Positions 1-10,698 of a stretch of DNA of 64,000 bases are shown one piece after another. The notes beneath the pieces were generated by a model. That model was not told where the DNA came from. It saw nothing but the letters and a program-made list of their open reading frames with translations, and made no database searches. The stretch is from Diphasiastrum complanatum (lineage: Eukaryota; Streptophyta; Lycopodiopsida; Lycopodiales; Lycopodiaceae). Both the position numbers and the translations under genes were made by a program. Each line of letters begins with the position of its first letter. Position 1 is the first letter of the stretch. The stretch spans positions 29,911,410-29,975,409 of the forward strand of contig CM055107.1 of the NCBI GenBank assembly GCA_029204225.1. The letters are read 5' to 3'.

Positions 1-1036
1 TAACGTATTTCCAAACCTAGGGTCTAGCCATAGCCCTTTTGGTCCCCCTGCCTTGCTTGATAGAAAAGATGGCACCAAAAGCCTTTGTATTAATTTCATA
101 ATCACTACCCTATTTCTCATACGGATGATCTTTTTGACTAACTAGGAAATGTAAAATCTTTTCCAAAAGTGATCTATGCTCTGGCTATAGCCAATCATCA
201 AATCCACATAGAACTTGTTGACAGATCTAAAATTACATTCCATATCCCTTTCGGTCTATAAATGATTCACTTATCTTTATAAGCCCATTCTCCTTTACAT
301 GGCTTTTTGAAGAAAGGGACACCTCTAAAGTTTGCAAAATTGATTTCTAGTTGCTTTTAATTCCCTTAGGCCATTGTTGACTTTTGCTGCTATCTTTTGT
401 CTATCTGATCTTGATCCAAAGTTCATTGTTGAGACTGATCCTAGGATGTTGGTTGGCCTAGGAGCTTTATTACATTAGACCAATTGTGTTATTGCTTATG
501 AGTCCTGCAGATTATGCTCTTATGACAATGTTATTCCACTCATGGAAAGGAACTTGCTATCATCTTTGCTCTAAATGAATTGTGTCATTACATTCATCGT
601 GTAAACTTTGATATTTTTATCAATCATCAGTTCTTACATTAACTATATAACTAGAAGGACCTTAGTGACAACATCATTAGTTCCAGGTTTTATGATCCTT
701 TTACTTTGATATCCATCATAAACTTGGTTGCTATAATGCTGCTATTGATGCTTGGTCTCTAACACTTATCCATGGACTTGTTTCTACTGCTCCTACATGG
801 TTTGATCAATTACCTTCTACTTAGACTAATCATCATTTCTGAGACAGTTATGCTTTTGCACCCGTTCCTTCTTTCTAACATCATTACGTATATTTTGTTG
901 ATAATTAACGACTTTTCCATTATGGTTCACTATGCATTCCTACTACAATTAAAAGTTAATATCTATCCTAAAAGGCCATTCATGTTTTCAAACATCTTTT
1001 GCCCGCCTCAAAATTATTTTTATTGGCCATCTATGA
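1..1036 (+). pseudogene. Decayed Ty3/gypsy pol: RT, RNase H and integrase zinc-domain relic
   Basis: The three forward frames, read with many shifts, still show gypsy pol in order. Near 30-110 there is an RT start like 'SPFGPPALL.RKDGTK'. Near 420-600 lies RNase H ('FIVETDPR', 'IAYES', 'KELA.IFALN'). Around 640-760 is the 'LS.....YKPGKHN..ADAL' linker, and near 1015-1036 'FYWPSM' from the end of the integrase zinc-binding domain. The frame is destroyed by stops and indels, so it cannot be active. The relic is cut at 1036-1040 by the LTR element that follows, and its integrase resumes near 2600. Confidence 0.7.
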
Positions 1037-1499
1037 AACTGAGTCAGGCTCTTCTCGAACTACACTCATAGACAAAAACATAGTAAAGCATGTACAGATA
1101 GATCTCTTTACCGAATTCTCTGTAAGTACATAGCATCAACAAGAATGAAACATAGTGGAGCTGGCTGTCTTGTCTCCTCCCAACCTTTGCTGCATAGAAA
1201 GTGATTAGGAATGCCACACTCTAGGCTCACTTATACACAATCCTCAAGCACCCCTTAACCCTGACACATCCCAATGTCGACACTTGCCACACGGCAATAC
1301 CTTGACACATAGGAAAGCAAGTAGACTGACATGTGTCACTCATATTGGGTAAAGACCCAAAGTGAATTTCTAAGTACTAAAAAAGATCCTAATCTAGTAG
1401 TAGTGCACCCACCTACATGCATAAGCAAAAAAAAATGAATCTACTATAAATAGTAATGGCCCCTATAATAGATGGCCAAACTATCATTAAGGGGTATTA

Positions 1500-1785
1500 A
1501 ATAAACATTAATTCCTAACAGCAACTACTTTTCCCATTGAGTTTGCTTATCTCCAACAATATTCTCTAAGGTTTGGTTGACTCTCTTAGTTTGGCCATCC
1601 GTTTCAAGATGTTCTGTGTTGCTCATTCTCAATGGGATCCCAAGTTTGGCTATAATTGTCCAAAAGTTCCAGTAAATTGAGTATCCCTATTAGATACTAT
1701 GGATGATGGTGATCCATGAAGTCTGAACACATGCTCAATAAATAGCCTAGCTACTCCAGACACATAGCCTCCTGTTGGCTCCAAT
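1500..1785 (-). pseudogene. Ty3/gypsy integrase core relic
   Basis: The minus strand reads ARLFIEHVFRLHGSPSSIVS then NRDTQFTGTFGQL, the gypsy integrase core around the second catalytic Asp. With shifts it continues into a 'EHxETDGQT..VNQTLE' block that carries the catalytic Glu region. The zinc-binding and C-terminal domains are missing. It belongs to the minus-strand LTR element around it. Confidence 0.7.
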
Positions 1786-1878
1786 CTCTCCGAAATTTCC
1801 AGCCTTTTGAAGCCTTTTATTAGCAATGGTCCTGTTAGCTCTATTCTGAAAAAATTTGTAGCCCTCTTCTCAACTCTT

Positions 1879-1891
1879 GGCTCTGATACCA
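1879..1891 (-). promoter_or_regulatory. Primer binding site (initiator Met tRNA type)
   Basis: The minus strand reads TGGTATCAGAGCC two bases after the LTR end (TGACA). This is the standard plant retroelement site complementary to initiator-methionine tRNA. It fixes the element as minus-strand and the right LTR as its 5' LTR. Confidence 0.75.
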
Positions 1892-2599
1892 AATGTCAGG
1901 CTCTTCTTGAACTACACTCATAGACAAAACCACAGTAAAGCATGTATAGATATATCTCAAACTTTAACTCTATTGAATTCTTTGTATTTACATAGCATCA
2001 ACAAGCATGAAACACAGTGGAGCTAGCTGCCTTGTCTACTCCCAACCTTTGTAGCATAGAAAGTGATTAGGAATGCCTCCTCTCTCTAGGCTCACTTATG
2101 CACAATCCTCAAGCACCCCTTAACCCTGACACATCCCAATATCGACACATGGGGAACTTCATGCACAGTTGACACTTGCCACCTAGCAGTACCTTGACAC
2201 ATAGGAAAGCAAGTAGGCTGACATGTGTCACTCATACATTGGACCAAGTGTCCCAATGAGCATATGATACGTGTCTTGTTTGACCAGTCAGCCCTGACAT
2301 GTGTCACTCATTCACTAGACCAAGTGTCCTATAAAGCATATGACATGTCTCGTTGACTAGTCAACTCTCCTACTTTCTAGGAGGTCAGTCCAGCCACTCT
2401 TGATTGATAACCCAGTACCCTACACCAAAGCTCAGCATGCAGCTCAGAGGCTCAAACTCTAATAACTGTTTTATTTACAATTCTTTTACAAAGGTCACCA
2501 TGGGCCAATGACTTAGGCATTTCTGTATTTTACAAATATTACATCTATGCATAAAGTTGTAGATAACTGAGATAGGGAGTAGAAGTTGTAACAACAGTC

Positions 2600-3300
2600 A
2601 TATTCGTAATTGTGATTTCTATGCCCGTAATAAGTATTCCCTAGAGAACACTCTTGAACTTTTGTAGCATTGGCTTGTTCCTTTTTTGTTAATGAGCTGA
2701 TATTTTTGTGGACTTTATTCTTGGCCTTCCTTGAACGTAGCGTGGCCATGACTCTTGCTTGGTGGAGGTTGATAGGTTCTCAAAGCAAGCTCAATTTATT
2801 TTGTACTTTTACTGTAAAGCAAATTGGTTGCTTAATTTTGTCATTTTTTTTCACTTGCATGGACTTCCCAAGTTTATGCTCACTGATCGAGAAACTAAGT
2901 CCACTTCAAGCTTTTGAACAAAGTGGATGCATATCTTGGATGTTCAACTCATGGGCAATGCTTACCATTCTACTGCTTTGTTAGAGGCCATAAACCTTGT
3001 ACTGGGCCATTATTTGTGACATGTTGTCTCTCTTCTTGGACAATGGCTTGGCATCAACATTTATTCCTTGTAGAGTATAGCCATAATAGTCTTGTCAACC
3101 CTAGTAATAGTGTCTCTCCTTTCCTGCTAGCTCACGGGTACTCTCCAACTTTGGCACAAACTTCTGCCACCTAGTATGCACTTGTCACAAATGCCTCTTT
3201 TCTTTTTTAAGCTCAAGAGGTTATTGCTCGGGATAGTTTGCATTTACAACAGCTTTAGCAATGAGTGTGTTCATGCTTTTGGAGAATAGTACATTGGACA
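2600..3300 (+). pseudogene. Decayed Ty3/gypsy integrase (continuation of the 1-1036 pol)
   Basis: Forward frames with shifts show the integrase core: a 'VVDRFSK' equivalent near 2760, 'LHGLPK' then 'LTDRETK' near 2850-2905, 'KWMHILDV.LMGNAYHS' near 2915-2970, and LVEYSHNSLVNPSNSVSPFL near 3070-3130. Several stops interrupt it. It continues the pol relic from 1-1036 after the nested minus-strand element. Confidence 0.65.
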
Positions 3301-3384
3301 ATACCTCACAACATGTGGGAAGGTACTTCATCAAAATGACTATTGTTCTTGAAGTAAAACTTTCACAATATAAAATTGAGGAAT

Positions 3385-3880
3385 GAAGAGACCATGACAA
3401 CGTATTTGACTTGGGTTAAGGAGATATATGATAAACTACTTGCAATTCAAGAGACCGTTCAAGATGTTGATATGGTGAGCATCACATTCAAAGGTCAATT
3501 GTATTGAAACTTGGTGACTACATTGATGTTAAGAAAACAACACCCATTGATGAAGTTTCTAGAACTGTACTTCAAGACGAGCTAAGGAGAGATGTTCATG
3601 ATTTTAATGCAAATGTGGTCAACGAAGCATTAGTGGTGATGTCAACCTCATAAAGGAGAACTTGTCTCCATCATGAAAAAACTGGGTCATTATAAATCCA
3701 AATGTACGTTCAAGCACAGTTCACTAGTGAAGTCAAGATCATTCTCTATAGCAAATTCAAAGAGTATGAACTACAAATTTTCTAGAAAGCTTGATAACTT
3801 AGAAGCTGAATGTTGCATTATACAATATGCACAAAGCACGAGAGAAAGGGGGAGATTATATTTGAGAAGGTTTTAAGAAC
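3385..3880 (+). pseudogene. Ty1/copia-type gag relic
   Basis: The frame starting near 3385 reads MTTYLTWVKEIYDKLLAIQE followed by TVQDVDMVSITFKG, the UBN2/gag pattern of plant copia elements. After frameshifts it ends with KLGHYKSKC near 3673-3715, the second half of a CCHC zinc knuckle. There is no intact frame. From 3881 to 4247 I see only AT-rich sequence that may be more of this relic. Confidence 0.55.
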
Positions 3881-4252
3881 AATCCCAAGATAGCAACAAA
3901 GATCAATCAACAACCCTATGGAGCAAAGGGGAAAAAAAAAAGGAATATCTACTCATGGCAATTCACTTTAATAAAGAGCACAACAATTATGAAGGCAAGT
4001 TCCATCCATAAGAGGTAACATAAGTTGTAGAAATCTTATTTTTATTTAATGATGTTTTGCGGTTTCTTGAAGAAATTAAAGGTGATCACTATCCACTCGA
4101 GCTCAAGAATCAGTTATTTGAAAGAAAATCACTTCAATTATGAAAGAAGAATATGAAAATTTCAAATTTGTGATACATCCGATAATGCATAAAGTGACAA
4201 CAAAGAAAGAGCTATGGATAAATTCATATACGTTGCAAATGACTACGATAAG

Positions 4253-4703
4253 AGTTATGGACTCGGCTCATTACATTCGACATGTCCATTTACATTTACT
4301 TTACTTTATGCATAAGCAGGCTTTGGGCCCTTTTTTATTCATTATTTAACATTCAGACTATATGGTTGGCCTTGGGCCCTATTATTGACATTTAGACCAT
4401 ATTATTGGCCTTGGGCCCTATGATTCACTATATTGGTTATTTGGTCATATTACTGAGAGTGGGGGCCTTCTTGGAGGGCGCACTATTTTCCCTCTCAGTT
4501 TGGCTCTAGCCACTGAAAGCTTCCTTTTAGGGCTTCCTCTTGGCTATAAGTAGGGATTCTGTGTCATTTGTTACTTGGCTTATGATATGATCTCCTTCTT
4601 TAGTCTCTTTAAGCTTTCTCTCTCCTGCTTTCTAGGGTTAAGTCTTGCTTATGTGATGCTTTCATAGACTAAATCTAGATCAGCCGTGGCTACGTTCATA
4701 ACT
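4253..4703 (+). repeat. 5' LTR, copy 1
   Basis: 451 bp, starting AGTTATGGACTCGG and ending GCTACGTTCATAACT. It is followed without a gap by the primer site. A TATA-like 'ggctataagtaggg' at about 4544 is placed as a U3 promoter would be. If the LTR is instead cut to the usual TG...CA ends, it is 441 bp (4258-4698), but then no target duplication appears. Confidence 0.85.
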
Positions 4704-4717
4704 TGGTATCAGAGCAC
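4704..4717 (+). promoter_or_regulatory. Primer binding site (initiator Met tRNA), copy 1
   Basis: TGGTATCAGAGCAC begins directly after LTR copy 1. The same site recurs at 5675-5688 after LTR copy 2. It is complementary to the 3' end of initiator-methionine tRNA, the usual primer of plant gypsy and copia elements. Confidence 0.85.
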
Positions 4718-5223
4718 TTTCCTGAGCATCTCCATTGAGCAGATTTTTCTCTCACAGGAGGGCGCCCATCTTCAGCTTGGATCTTCACCATTTTTCAGCC
4801 GGATCTTCAGCATTTCTCCACACTTGTCTTGCAGATTTTCACGACGGATCGGAAGAGGACAGGCGCCCACTTGCTGCCCATTTCTAGCGCCCTCTTGCTG
4901 GCTGCCTACTGCTGCAATTTCAGCCTTTTTCCTCCCCTATTTTGGGTGCCCTACTGCCTCCTATTTGCTGCCCTATTGGGCGCCCTCATGCTTGCTGACC
5001 AGCACCCTACTGCTCCTTCCTTTGCTGAAAATTTCCGCTTTTTGCTGCCCCTATTCGCCACCTTCCATCAACCACTCCTAGCGCCCTACCAACCCATCTT
5101 TTTGATCCAATATTTTTTTGCCGTTTACTACCTCTCTTGGACGCCCACACTCCACCATAGCTGGCGCCCTACATCCGCCTCAATTTCAGCTCACCCTCCT
5201 ACACTGCAAATGACTACGATAAG

Positions 5224-5674
5224 AGTTATGGACTCGGCTCATTACATTCGACATGTCCATTTACATTTACTTTACTTTATGCATAAGCAGGCTTTGGGCC
5301 CTTTTTTATTCATTATTTAACATTCAGACTATATGGTTGGCCTTGGGCCCTATTATTGACATTTAGACCATATTATTGGCCTTGGGCCCTATGATTCACT
5401 ATATTGGTTATTTGGTCATATTACTGAGAGTGGGGGCCTTCTTGGAGGGCGAACTATTTTCCCTCTCAGTTTGGCCCTAGCCACTGGAAGCTTCCTTTTA
5501 GGGCTTCCTCTTGGCTATAAGTAGGGATTCTGTGTCATTTGTTACTTGGCTTATGATATGATCTCCTTCTTTAGTCTCTTTAAGCTTTCTCTCTCCTGCT
5601 TTCTAGGGTTAAGTCTTGCTTATGTGATGCTTTCATAGACTAAATCTAGATCAGCCGTGGCTACGTTCATAACT
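5224..5674 (+). repeat. LTR copy 2 (internal, from tandem duplication)
   Basis: Same 451 bp LTR as 4253-4703, displaced by 971 bp and followed by its own primer site at 5675. Only a few substitutions separate the two copies, for example g/c in 'tttggc(t/c)ctagccact(g)aaag'. Confidence 0.88.
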
Positions 5675-6692
5675 TGGTATCAGAGCACTTTCCTGAGCAT
5701 CTCCATTGAGCAGATTTTTCTCTCACAGGAGGGCGCCCATCTTCAGCTTAGATCTTCACCATTTTTCAGCCGGATCTTCAGCATTTCTCCACACTTGTCT
5801 TGCAGATTTTCACGACGGATCGGAAGAGGACAGGCGCCCACTTGCTGCCCATTTCTAGCGCCCTCTTGCTGGCTGCCTACTGCTGCAATTTCAGCCTTTT
5901 TCCTCCCCTATTTTGGGCGCCCTACTGCCTCCTATTTGCTGCCCTATTGGGCGCCCTCATGCTTGCTGACCAGCACCCTACTGCTCCTTCCTTTGCAGAA
6001 AATTTCCGCTTTTTGCTGCCCCTATTCGCCACCTTCCATCAGCCACTCCTAGCGCCCTACCAACCCATCTTTTTGATCCAATATTTTTTTGCCGTTTACT
6101 ACCTCTCTTGGACGCCCACACTCCACCATAGCTGGCGCCCTACATCCGCCTCAATTTCAGCTCACCCTCCTACACTGCTGTCTGTGCTCGCATCCCTACC
6201 TCGGACAATACAAGCACGCCTAGATGCTTAGAAAGCCACTCCCACCCAACTTCATCGCGCATCGGGATTGCTCCCCGTCTTTATCGCAAACTTTTTTTTA
6301 CCCTTGAAGGGCGATCTCTGATTTTTCAGCCTTGTTTCCTCGCTGCCCATACCTCCTTTTTGTTATCACTTCCTTTCCTTGGCTGCTCCCTTTCTAGCCC
6401 CATAGTCCATTATTGTTTCCCATACTTTTACCCACCGTTTACTCCACGTTGTCGGGCCCTTAGCATCTTTTTTGGAGGCTGCCCGGTACCTCGACATATC
6501 GCCGCTATTTTTCAGCTCACTTCCGGTTGTGGTTACGAGGTATTTCTTACTTAGTTGTCCTTTCCGTTCATCTTAAATCGCGAGTTCTATTGTGTCTTTT
6601 CATTGGCGTGCCTGTTGTGACGACTTATGTCCTCTCCTTCAGTTCGTCCAATTGTTTAGCGCATTTCTTTTCTCGCTTACTTTTTCTTCCTC

Positions 6693-8486
6693 ATGGCTAG
6701 CTCACCCACTACACCTGCGAGTCATTCCGGACCTTTAGATGAACAGTTTGCTGATATGCGTGACTCTCTTACTCTCCTCAGTAGTTGTTTCGACCAAATG
6801 ATGACCGGTTTTACCACTCTACAGACCGGCTTTGCCACTATGCAGTCACAGATTGATTCCTTACAGCCACATGGACCTGGCAAAGCCCCTGTTCATTCAT
6901 CATTTGGGTCTCCATTTGGACTTCCATCCTCGTCTACTTCCTTTGGCGGTGGGCCTCATTTTCCACCTAACCCACCACCTGGTTTTCCACGTCCTACAGC
7001 TCCTGAGTCACATTTTCCACGACATCTAGCTCCTGAGCCACATTTTGCTCGAGATTTTCGTGATCGGGTACAGCTTGCCACCTATTCTGGTTCCTCTGAC
7101 GGGAACTTGTTAGAGAATTGGTTTGCAAAGCTTGATACTTATTTTCAGATTTACCCTAAGACTGATCCTCAGAAGATCCAGTTAGCCGCCTTACATTTAG
7201 ATGGACGTGCTGCCACTTGGTGGCCGGTCTACCGACTTGACCCTGATCGGGACGGTCTCCAGTTATGGCCTACCTTTCGTCGTGATCTTCATCATGCTAT
7301 GATTGACCCTCAGTGGCTGAGCCGCCAGCGTGATATATTCCGTAGTCTTACTCAGACTGGTGATCTTTCTTCCTATACAGATCAGTTTATGGACCTTTCC
7401 TACCTCTTTACAGATCTTCAGCCCACCGAGCTTATTTCTCGCTACATTGTTGGACTTCGTGGTGCTCTACGATACGATGTCTCTTCTTTCCGTCCACCCA
7501 CACTTGTTGAGGCCATGTCCCTTGCTAGTACTTTACAACATAAGTACCCTGATCCTGCTCCCTTTCGCTTTTCCCGACCCCGTCCATCTCTTTCACCTCT
7601 ACCATGTCCGGCCCCATCTGCCCCATCCACTGTCGTCCCGACCTCTTCTCTTACTTCTCCCGCTCCTCGCCCTCCGCCTCCTCGTTCTGCTTTTGTCCGA
7701 CGTTACACGTCTGCAGAGTTCGCTGACATTCAGCAGAAGCGTCTTTGCTTTCGTTGTAAGAGTCCTGACCACATTGCCCGTGGTTGCCGCCAGCCCCTGC
7801 CTACTTCTACTGCTGTTTTCTACCATGAGGGCACTACCCCAGATGAGTCCGATATCTACATTCATATATCTGATGAGCCTGATCTATCTCCTGAGCCTTC
7901 TACTGATTTACTTCCTGCTACTTGCCATGCTCAGCTTGCTTATGCTACCTGGACAGGGTGCCCCGGTCCTCGCTCCATTCGGCTACGTGTGCGCATTACT
8001 GGTCGTGAGTATATTGCTTTAGTTGATACCGGCAACACTCATTCCTTTATCAGCAGTTATGTTCTCAGCCGGATACGCGCTTCACCTATTCCTGCTCCAC
8101 AGCCTCTCACAATCGAGGTTGCCAGTTCTCACTCATTTCCTAGTTCTCAAATGTTTCAGGGATTATCCTACCGCATTGGTGATTTTTCTGGACAGGCAGA
8201 TCTTTGTATCATTCCTCTGGAGCGCTATGACCTTATCCTTGGTGCTGATTGGTTTGCTTCATTGGGAGCGGTTACTTTGGACCTGGCTCAACAAACATTG
8301 ACATTTGTTCATGATGCAGTGACCCACTCACTTGCTGGTATTGATTCTCAGGCAGATTTCCAACTGATCAGCGGGAAGCAGTTTATCCGCAGCCTACCTA
8401 AGGCTCATTGTGCAGCTTTATTATGTGTTCAGCGTGCTGCAGCAGATTCTCCAGTGACTACCTCTCCTCCAGCAGTTGTTCCTTAG
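6693..8486 (+). CDS. Ty3/gypsy gag-protease polyprotein
   Basis: 597 codons, start MASSPTTPASHSG. Residues ~130-285 form the retrotransposon gag domain (YSGSSDGNLLENWFAKL, AALHLDGRAATWW). A Pro/Ser-rich linker follows, then a CCHC zinc knuckle CFRCKSPDHIARGC near residue 357. The aspartic protease active site ALVDTGNTHSFI is near residue 443, with the ILGADWF motif downstream. The frame stays open to a TAG at 8484-8486; RT continues in the same frame directly after it. Gag packages RNA and protease cuts the polyprotein. The intact frame agrees with a recent insertion. Confidence 0.9.
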   Translation: MASSPTTPASHSGPLDEQFADMRDSLTLLSSCFDQMMTGFTTLQTGFATMQSQIDSLQPHGPGKAPVHSSFGSPFGLPSSSTSFGGGPHFPPNPPPGFPRPTAPESHFPRHLAPEPHFARDFRDRVQLATYSGSSDGNLLENWFAKLDTYFQIYPKTDPQKIQLAALHLDGRAATWWPVYRLDPDRDGLQLWPTFRRDLHHAMIDPQWLSRQRDIFRSLTQTGDLSSYTDQFMDLSYLFTDLQPTELISRYIVGLRGALRYDVSSFRPPTLVEAMSLASTLQHKYPDPAPFRFSRPRPSLSPLPCPAPSAPSTVVPTSSLTSPAPRPPPPRSAFVRRYTSAEFADIQQKRLCFRCKSPDHIARGCRQPLPTSTAVFYHEGTTPDESDIYIHISDEPDLSPEPSTDLLPATCHAQLAYATWTGCPGPRSIRLRVRITGREYIALVDTGNTHSFISSYVLSRIRASPIPAPQPLTIEVASSHSFPSSQMFQGLSYRIGDFSGQADLCIIPLERYDLILGADWFASLGAVTLDLAQQTLTFVHDAVTHSLAGIDSQADFQLISGKQFIRSLPKAHCAALLCVQRAAADSPVTTSPPAVVP

Positions 8487-9068
8487 GTGATCTCTGACTT
8501 ATTACATCAGTATGCATTTGTCTTTTCAGAACCTACGATGCTACCACCATTATGTGATGTGAACCACCATATTGATTTGCGTCCTGGTTCTGCTCCTCCC
8601 TCCCGGCCTCCTTACCGTATGTCTAAGTCTGAGCGTGATGAGGTTGAGCTTCAGATTACTGCTTTACTAGATCAGGGCCTTATTGTTCCTAGTCACAGTC
8701 CTTTTGGTGCCCCTGTTCTCCTTGTCAGTAAGAAAGATGGTTCCAAACGCCTCTGCATTGATTATCGTGCCCTCAATAAGTTGACCACCCGTAACCAGTA
8801 TCCTATTCCTCACATGGATGATCTCTTTGACCAGTTAGGCACCTCTCATCTTTTCTCTAAGATAGACTTACGTTCCGGCTATCACCAGATTAGGATGCAT
8901 CCTTCGGACGAACACAAGACTGCGTTTCGTACCCATCTTGGTTTGTATGAGTTTCGTGTTCTTCCTTTTGGTGTTACTAATGGTCCACCTACGTTCCAGA
9001 ATGTGATGAATAACATCATGCGTCCTCTCCTTGGTCGTTGTGTTTTAGTTTATTTTGACGATATACTA
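8487..9068 (+). pseudogene. Ty3/gypsy reverse transcriptase, truncated at the catalytic box
   Basis: In frame with the gag-protease ORF past its TAG. Motifs in order: [56 protein letters not shown] and VYFDDI. The homology stops immediately after YFDDI near 9068. The next ~90 bp run into the polypurine tract and 3' LTR. RNase H, integrase and the rest of pol, some 3 kb in complete elements, are absent. Confidence 0.88.
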
Positions 9069-9153
9069 CACCAAATGCTGTTCCAGTTGATCCTCCAGGG
9101 CTTGCTGTTACTTGATCCAGTCCTTTATGGCAGTTGGGTCTTATTTTTGTGTC

Positions 9154-9159
9154 GGGGAG
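9154..9159 (+). other. Polypurine tract
   Basis: GGGGAG lies directly before the 3' LTR start (AGTTATGG). It is the plus-strand primer of reverse transcription and supports 9160 as the LTR edge. Confidence 0.7.
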
Positions 9160-9610
9160 AGTTATGGACTAGGCTCATTACATTCGCCATGTCCATTTAC
9201 ATTTACTTTACTTTATGCATAAGCAGGCTTTGGGCCCTTTTTTATTCATTATTTGACATTTAGACTATATGGTTGGCCTTGGGCCCTATTATTGACATTT
9301 AGATCATATTATTGGCCTTGGGCCCTATGATTCACTATAATGGTTATTTGGTCATATTACTGAGAGTGGGGGCCTTCTTGGAGGGCGCACTATTTTCCCT
9401 CTCAGTTTGGCCCTAGCCACTGGAAGCTTCCTTTTAGGGCTTTCTCTTGGCTATAAGTAGGGATTCTGTGTCATTTGTTACTTGGCTTATGATATGATCT
9501 CCTTCTTTAGTCTCTTTAAGCTTTCTCTCTCCTGCTTTCTAGGGTTAAGTCTTGCTTATGTGATGCTTTCATAGACTAAATCTAGATCAGCCGTGGCTAC
9601 GTTCATAACT
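9160..9610 (+). repeat. 3' LTR of the young gypsy element
   Basis: 451 bp, same ends as copies 1 and 2 with about ten substitutions (for example gactAgg for gactCgg and ttcGccatg for ttcGacatg). It is followed by GTAAG, the right target duplication. Confidence 0.88.
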
Positions 9611-9615
9611 GTAAG

Positions 9616-10698
9616 CTACATACTAACTAAAATGTATATGGTGAAAAGAGAAAAGTCTTTGAGAACATCTTTGACGAAGTATATGAAAACAAGTTAGAAC
9701 TCAATTCTTGTGAGGTATATGGCGATGAGAATTTAAAGCAAAAGTACATAATTAAGGTATTTTTGAAACAATAAAGCAATAAAAAAAAGAAGGAAAATAT
9801 GTGAACTAGAATAATGAGCTTGGTTATGCACTTGAGATAAATGTGATTATCAAAAGAAGAAAGTTTAGCTCAAATCTAGCACTGATTTATGTACGGGAAA
9901 AATCAATCAAATATAAACAACAAAAGAGTAATGACTAAGCTTGTACCTCACACATCTTCACTTAAATGTTTCATAGAACTTGGACCCAAGAGGCCTTGTT
10001 ATTTTGTCAAGTTATTGCTTGTTAACTTAGCTCTTTATCAAAGTAAGAGGTTACAAGGTGACCATATAATTAATGAACTGTGTACGGTTCACCACGGTTC
10101 TGAGAACCGTACGGTTCTCAAAAAAATTTATCTGGAACCGTGGTAGATAGAAGTGTTACTTCTCTAGTTTTTTCTTAAGATATCCAAGAATGAGGTTACT
10201 AATATGCTAGATTAGATTCTTTGTCTAGCATATTACAATTCTGGTGATTCAGTAGGGTTTGAAACGACTGGAAGTTCCAAGGTGAAAGTACCTTTAGGGC
10301 AAGATACATTCTTTTCTATAATATTTACAAAACATAAGTTGACACTGGCTGTGAATACATAACGGCCATGTACCAATCAACGTCTACAATTTTAGACTAG
10401 TAAAACATGTTGGGTTGATGAGGGCTCCTCTAAATGCAATGTAGTTGGGTGGAATTTGCAATCCAAAAACACCTCTCCTTCTATATCTTTTAAATTTTTT
10501 TCAACTGATTGTACTATCACTTTTTTTTTTATCCATATTATAACTCTTGATTGAAAAGTCTAAATAGACTATCCAAGAAACTAAGATCCATGAAAAAACT
10601 TTTCATAAAAGAATTGAAATAAATTGTCCTATCTATATTTTAGTCACTTATCTTCCGAAAGAAGATATCCCAAATGTGAGATGGTTGTGAAAGCTTAC
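9616..10698. other. Intron sequence left of dynein exon 14
   Basis: AT-rich, with no gene I can support. The only structure is a palindromic ACGGTTC/GAACCGT cluster at 10084-10144. The first ~150 bp after the gypsy element could continue the decayed reading frame broken by the insertion (a joined 'NDYDK' across the site), but this is weak. Confidence 0.5.
10084..10144. repeat. Short palindromic GAACCGT/ACGGTTC cluster
   Basis: Within about 60 bp the motif ACGGTTC or its complement occurs five times on alternating strands, with variants. This is the same motif set as the larger element at 12603-12839. Probably a minimal or truncated member of that MITE-like family. Confidence 0.5.

Larger units (their letters stand above)
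1040..2535 (-). mobile_element. Minus-strand Ty3/gypsy LTR element, internally deleted, nested in gypsy pol
   Basis: Two same-orientation LTR copies (1040-~1420 and 1894-~2535) flank a short interior with a minus-strand integrase relic and a primer binding site. A shared block (TCAGGCTCTTCT, 'ctcaagcaccccttaaccctgacacatccca', 'ccttgacacataggaaagcaagta') identifies both LTRs. The same LTR family returns at 14730 and 18419. The outer boundaries are approximate because the LTRs are degenerate. It sits inside the plus-strand gypsy pol, so it is the younger insertion. Confidence 0.65.
4234..6178 (+). repeat. Tandem duplication of LTR plus leader, period 971 bp
   Basis: Unit 1 (4234-5204) and unit 2 (5205-6175) align end to end at an offset of exactly 971 and are nearly identical. 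Each holds 19 bp of flank, the LTR, the primer site and about 500 bp of leader. The breakpoints share TGC: 'cgt|TGCaaatgac' on the left, 'acac|TGCtgtctg' on the right. The copied flank includes host target DNA, so the duplication happened after insertion, or by an aberrant event at integration. Confidence 0.9.
4253..9610 (+). mobile_element. Young Ty3/gypsy LTR retrotransposon, internally deleted, with three LTR copies
   Basis: Order: LTR (4253-4703), primer site, leader, second LTR (5224-5674), primer site, leader, gag-protease, truncated RT, polypurine tract, 3' LTR (9160-9610). RNase H and integrase are missing, so it cannot move on its own. LTRs are 451 bp and end in the inverted repeat AGTTATG/CATAACT. 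Flanks are ATAAG (4248-4252) and GTAAG (9611-9615), a 5 bp target duplication with one mismatch. Outer LTRs differ at roughly ten positions by eye, so insertion is recent. It lies in a dynein intron, antisense to the gene. Confidence 0.88.

Noticed and set aside
7330-8022. 230-codon Leu-rich plus-strand frame
   Set aside because: Shadow of the gag-protease frame at 6693-8486, which carries all recognisable motifs.
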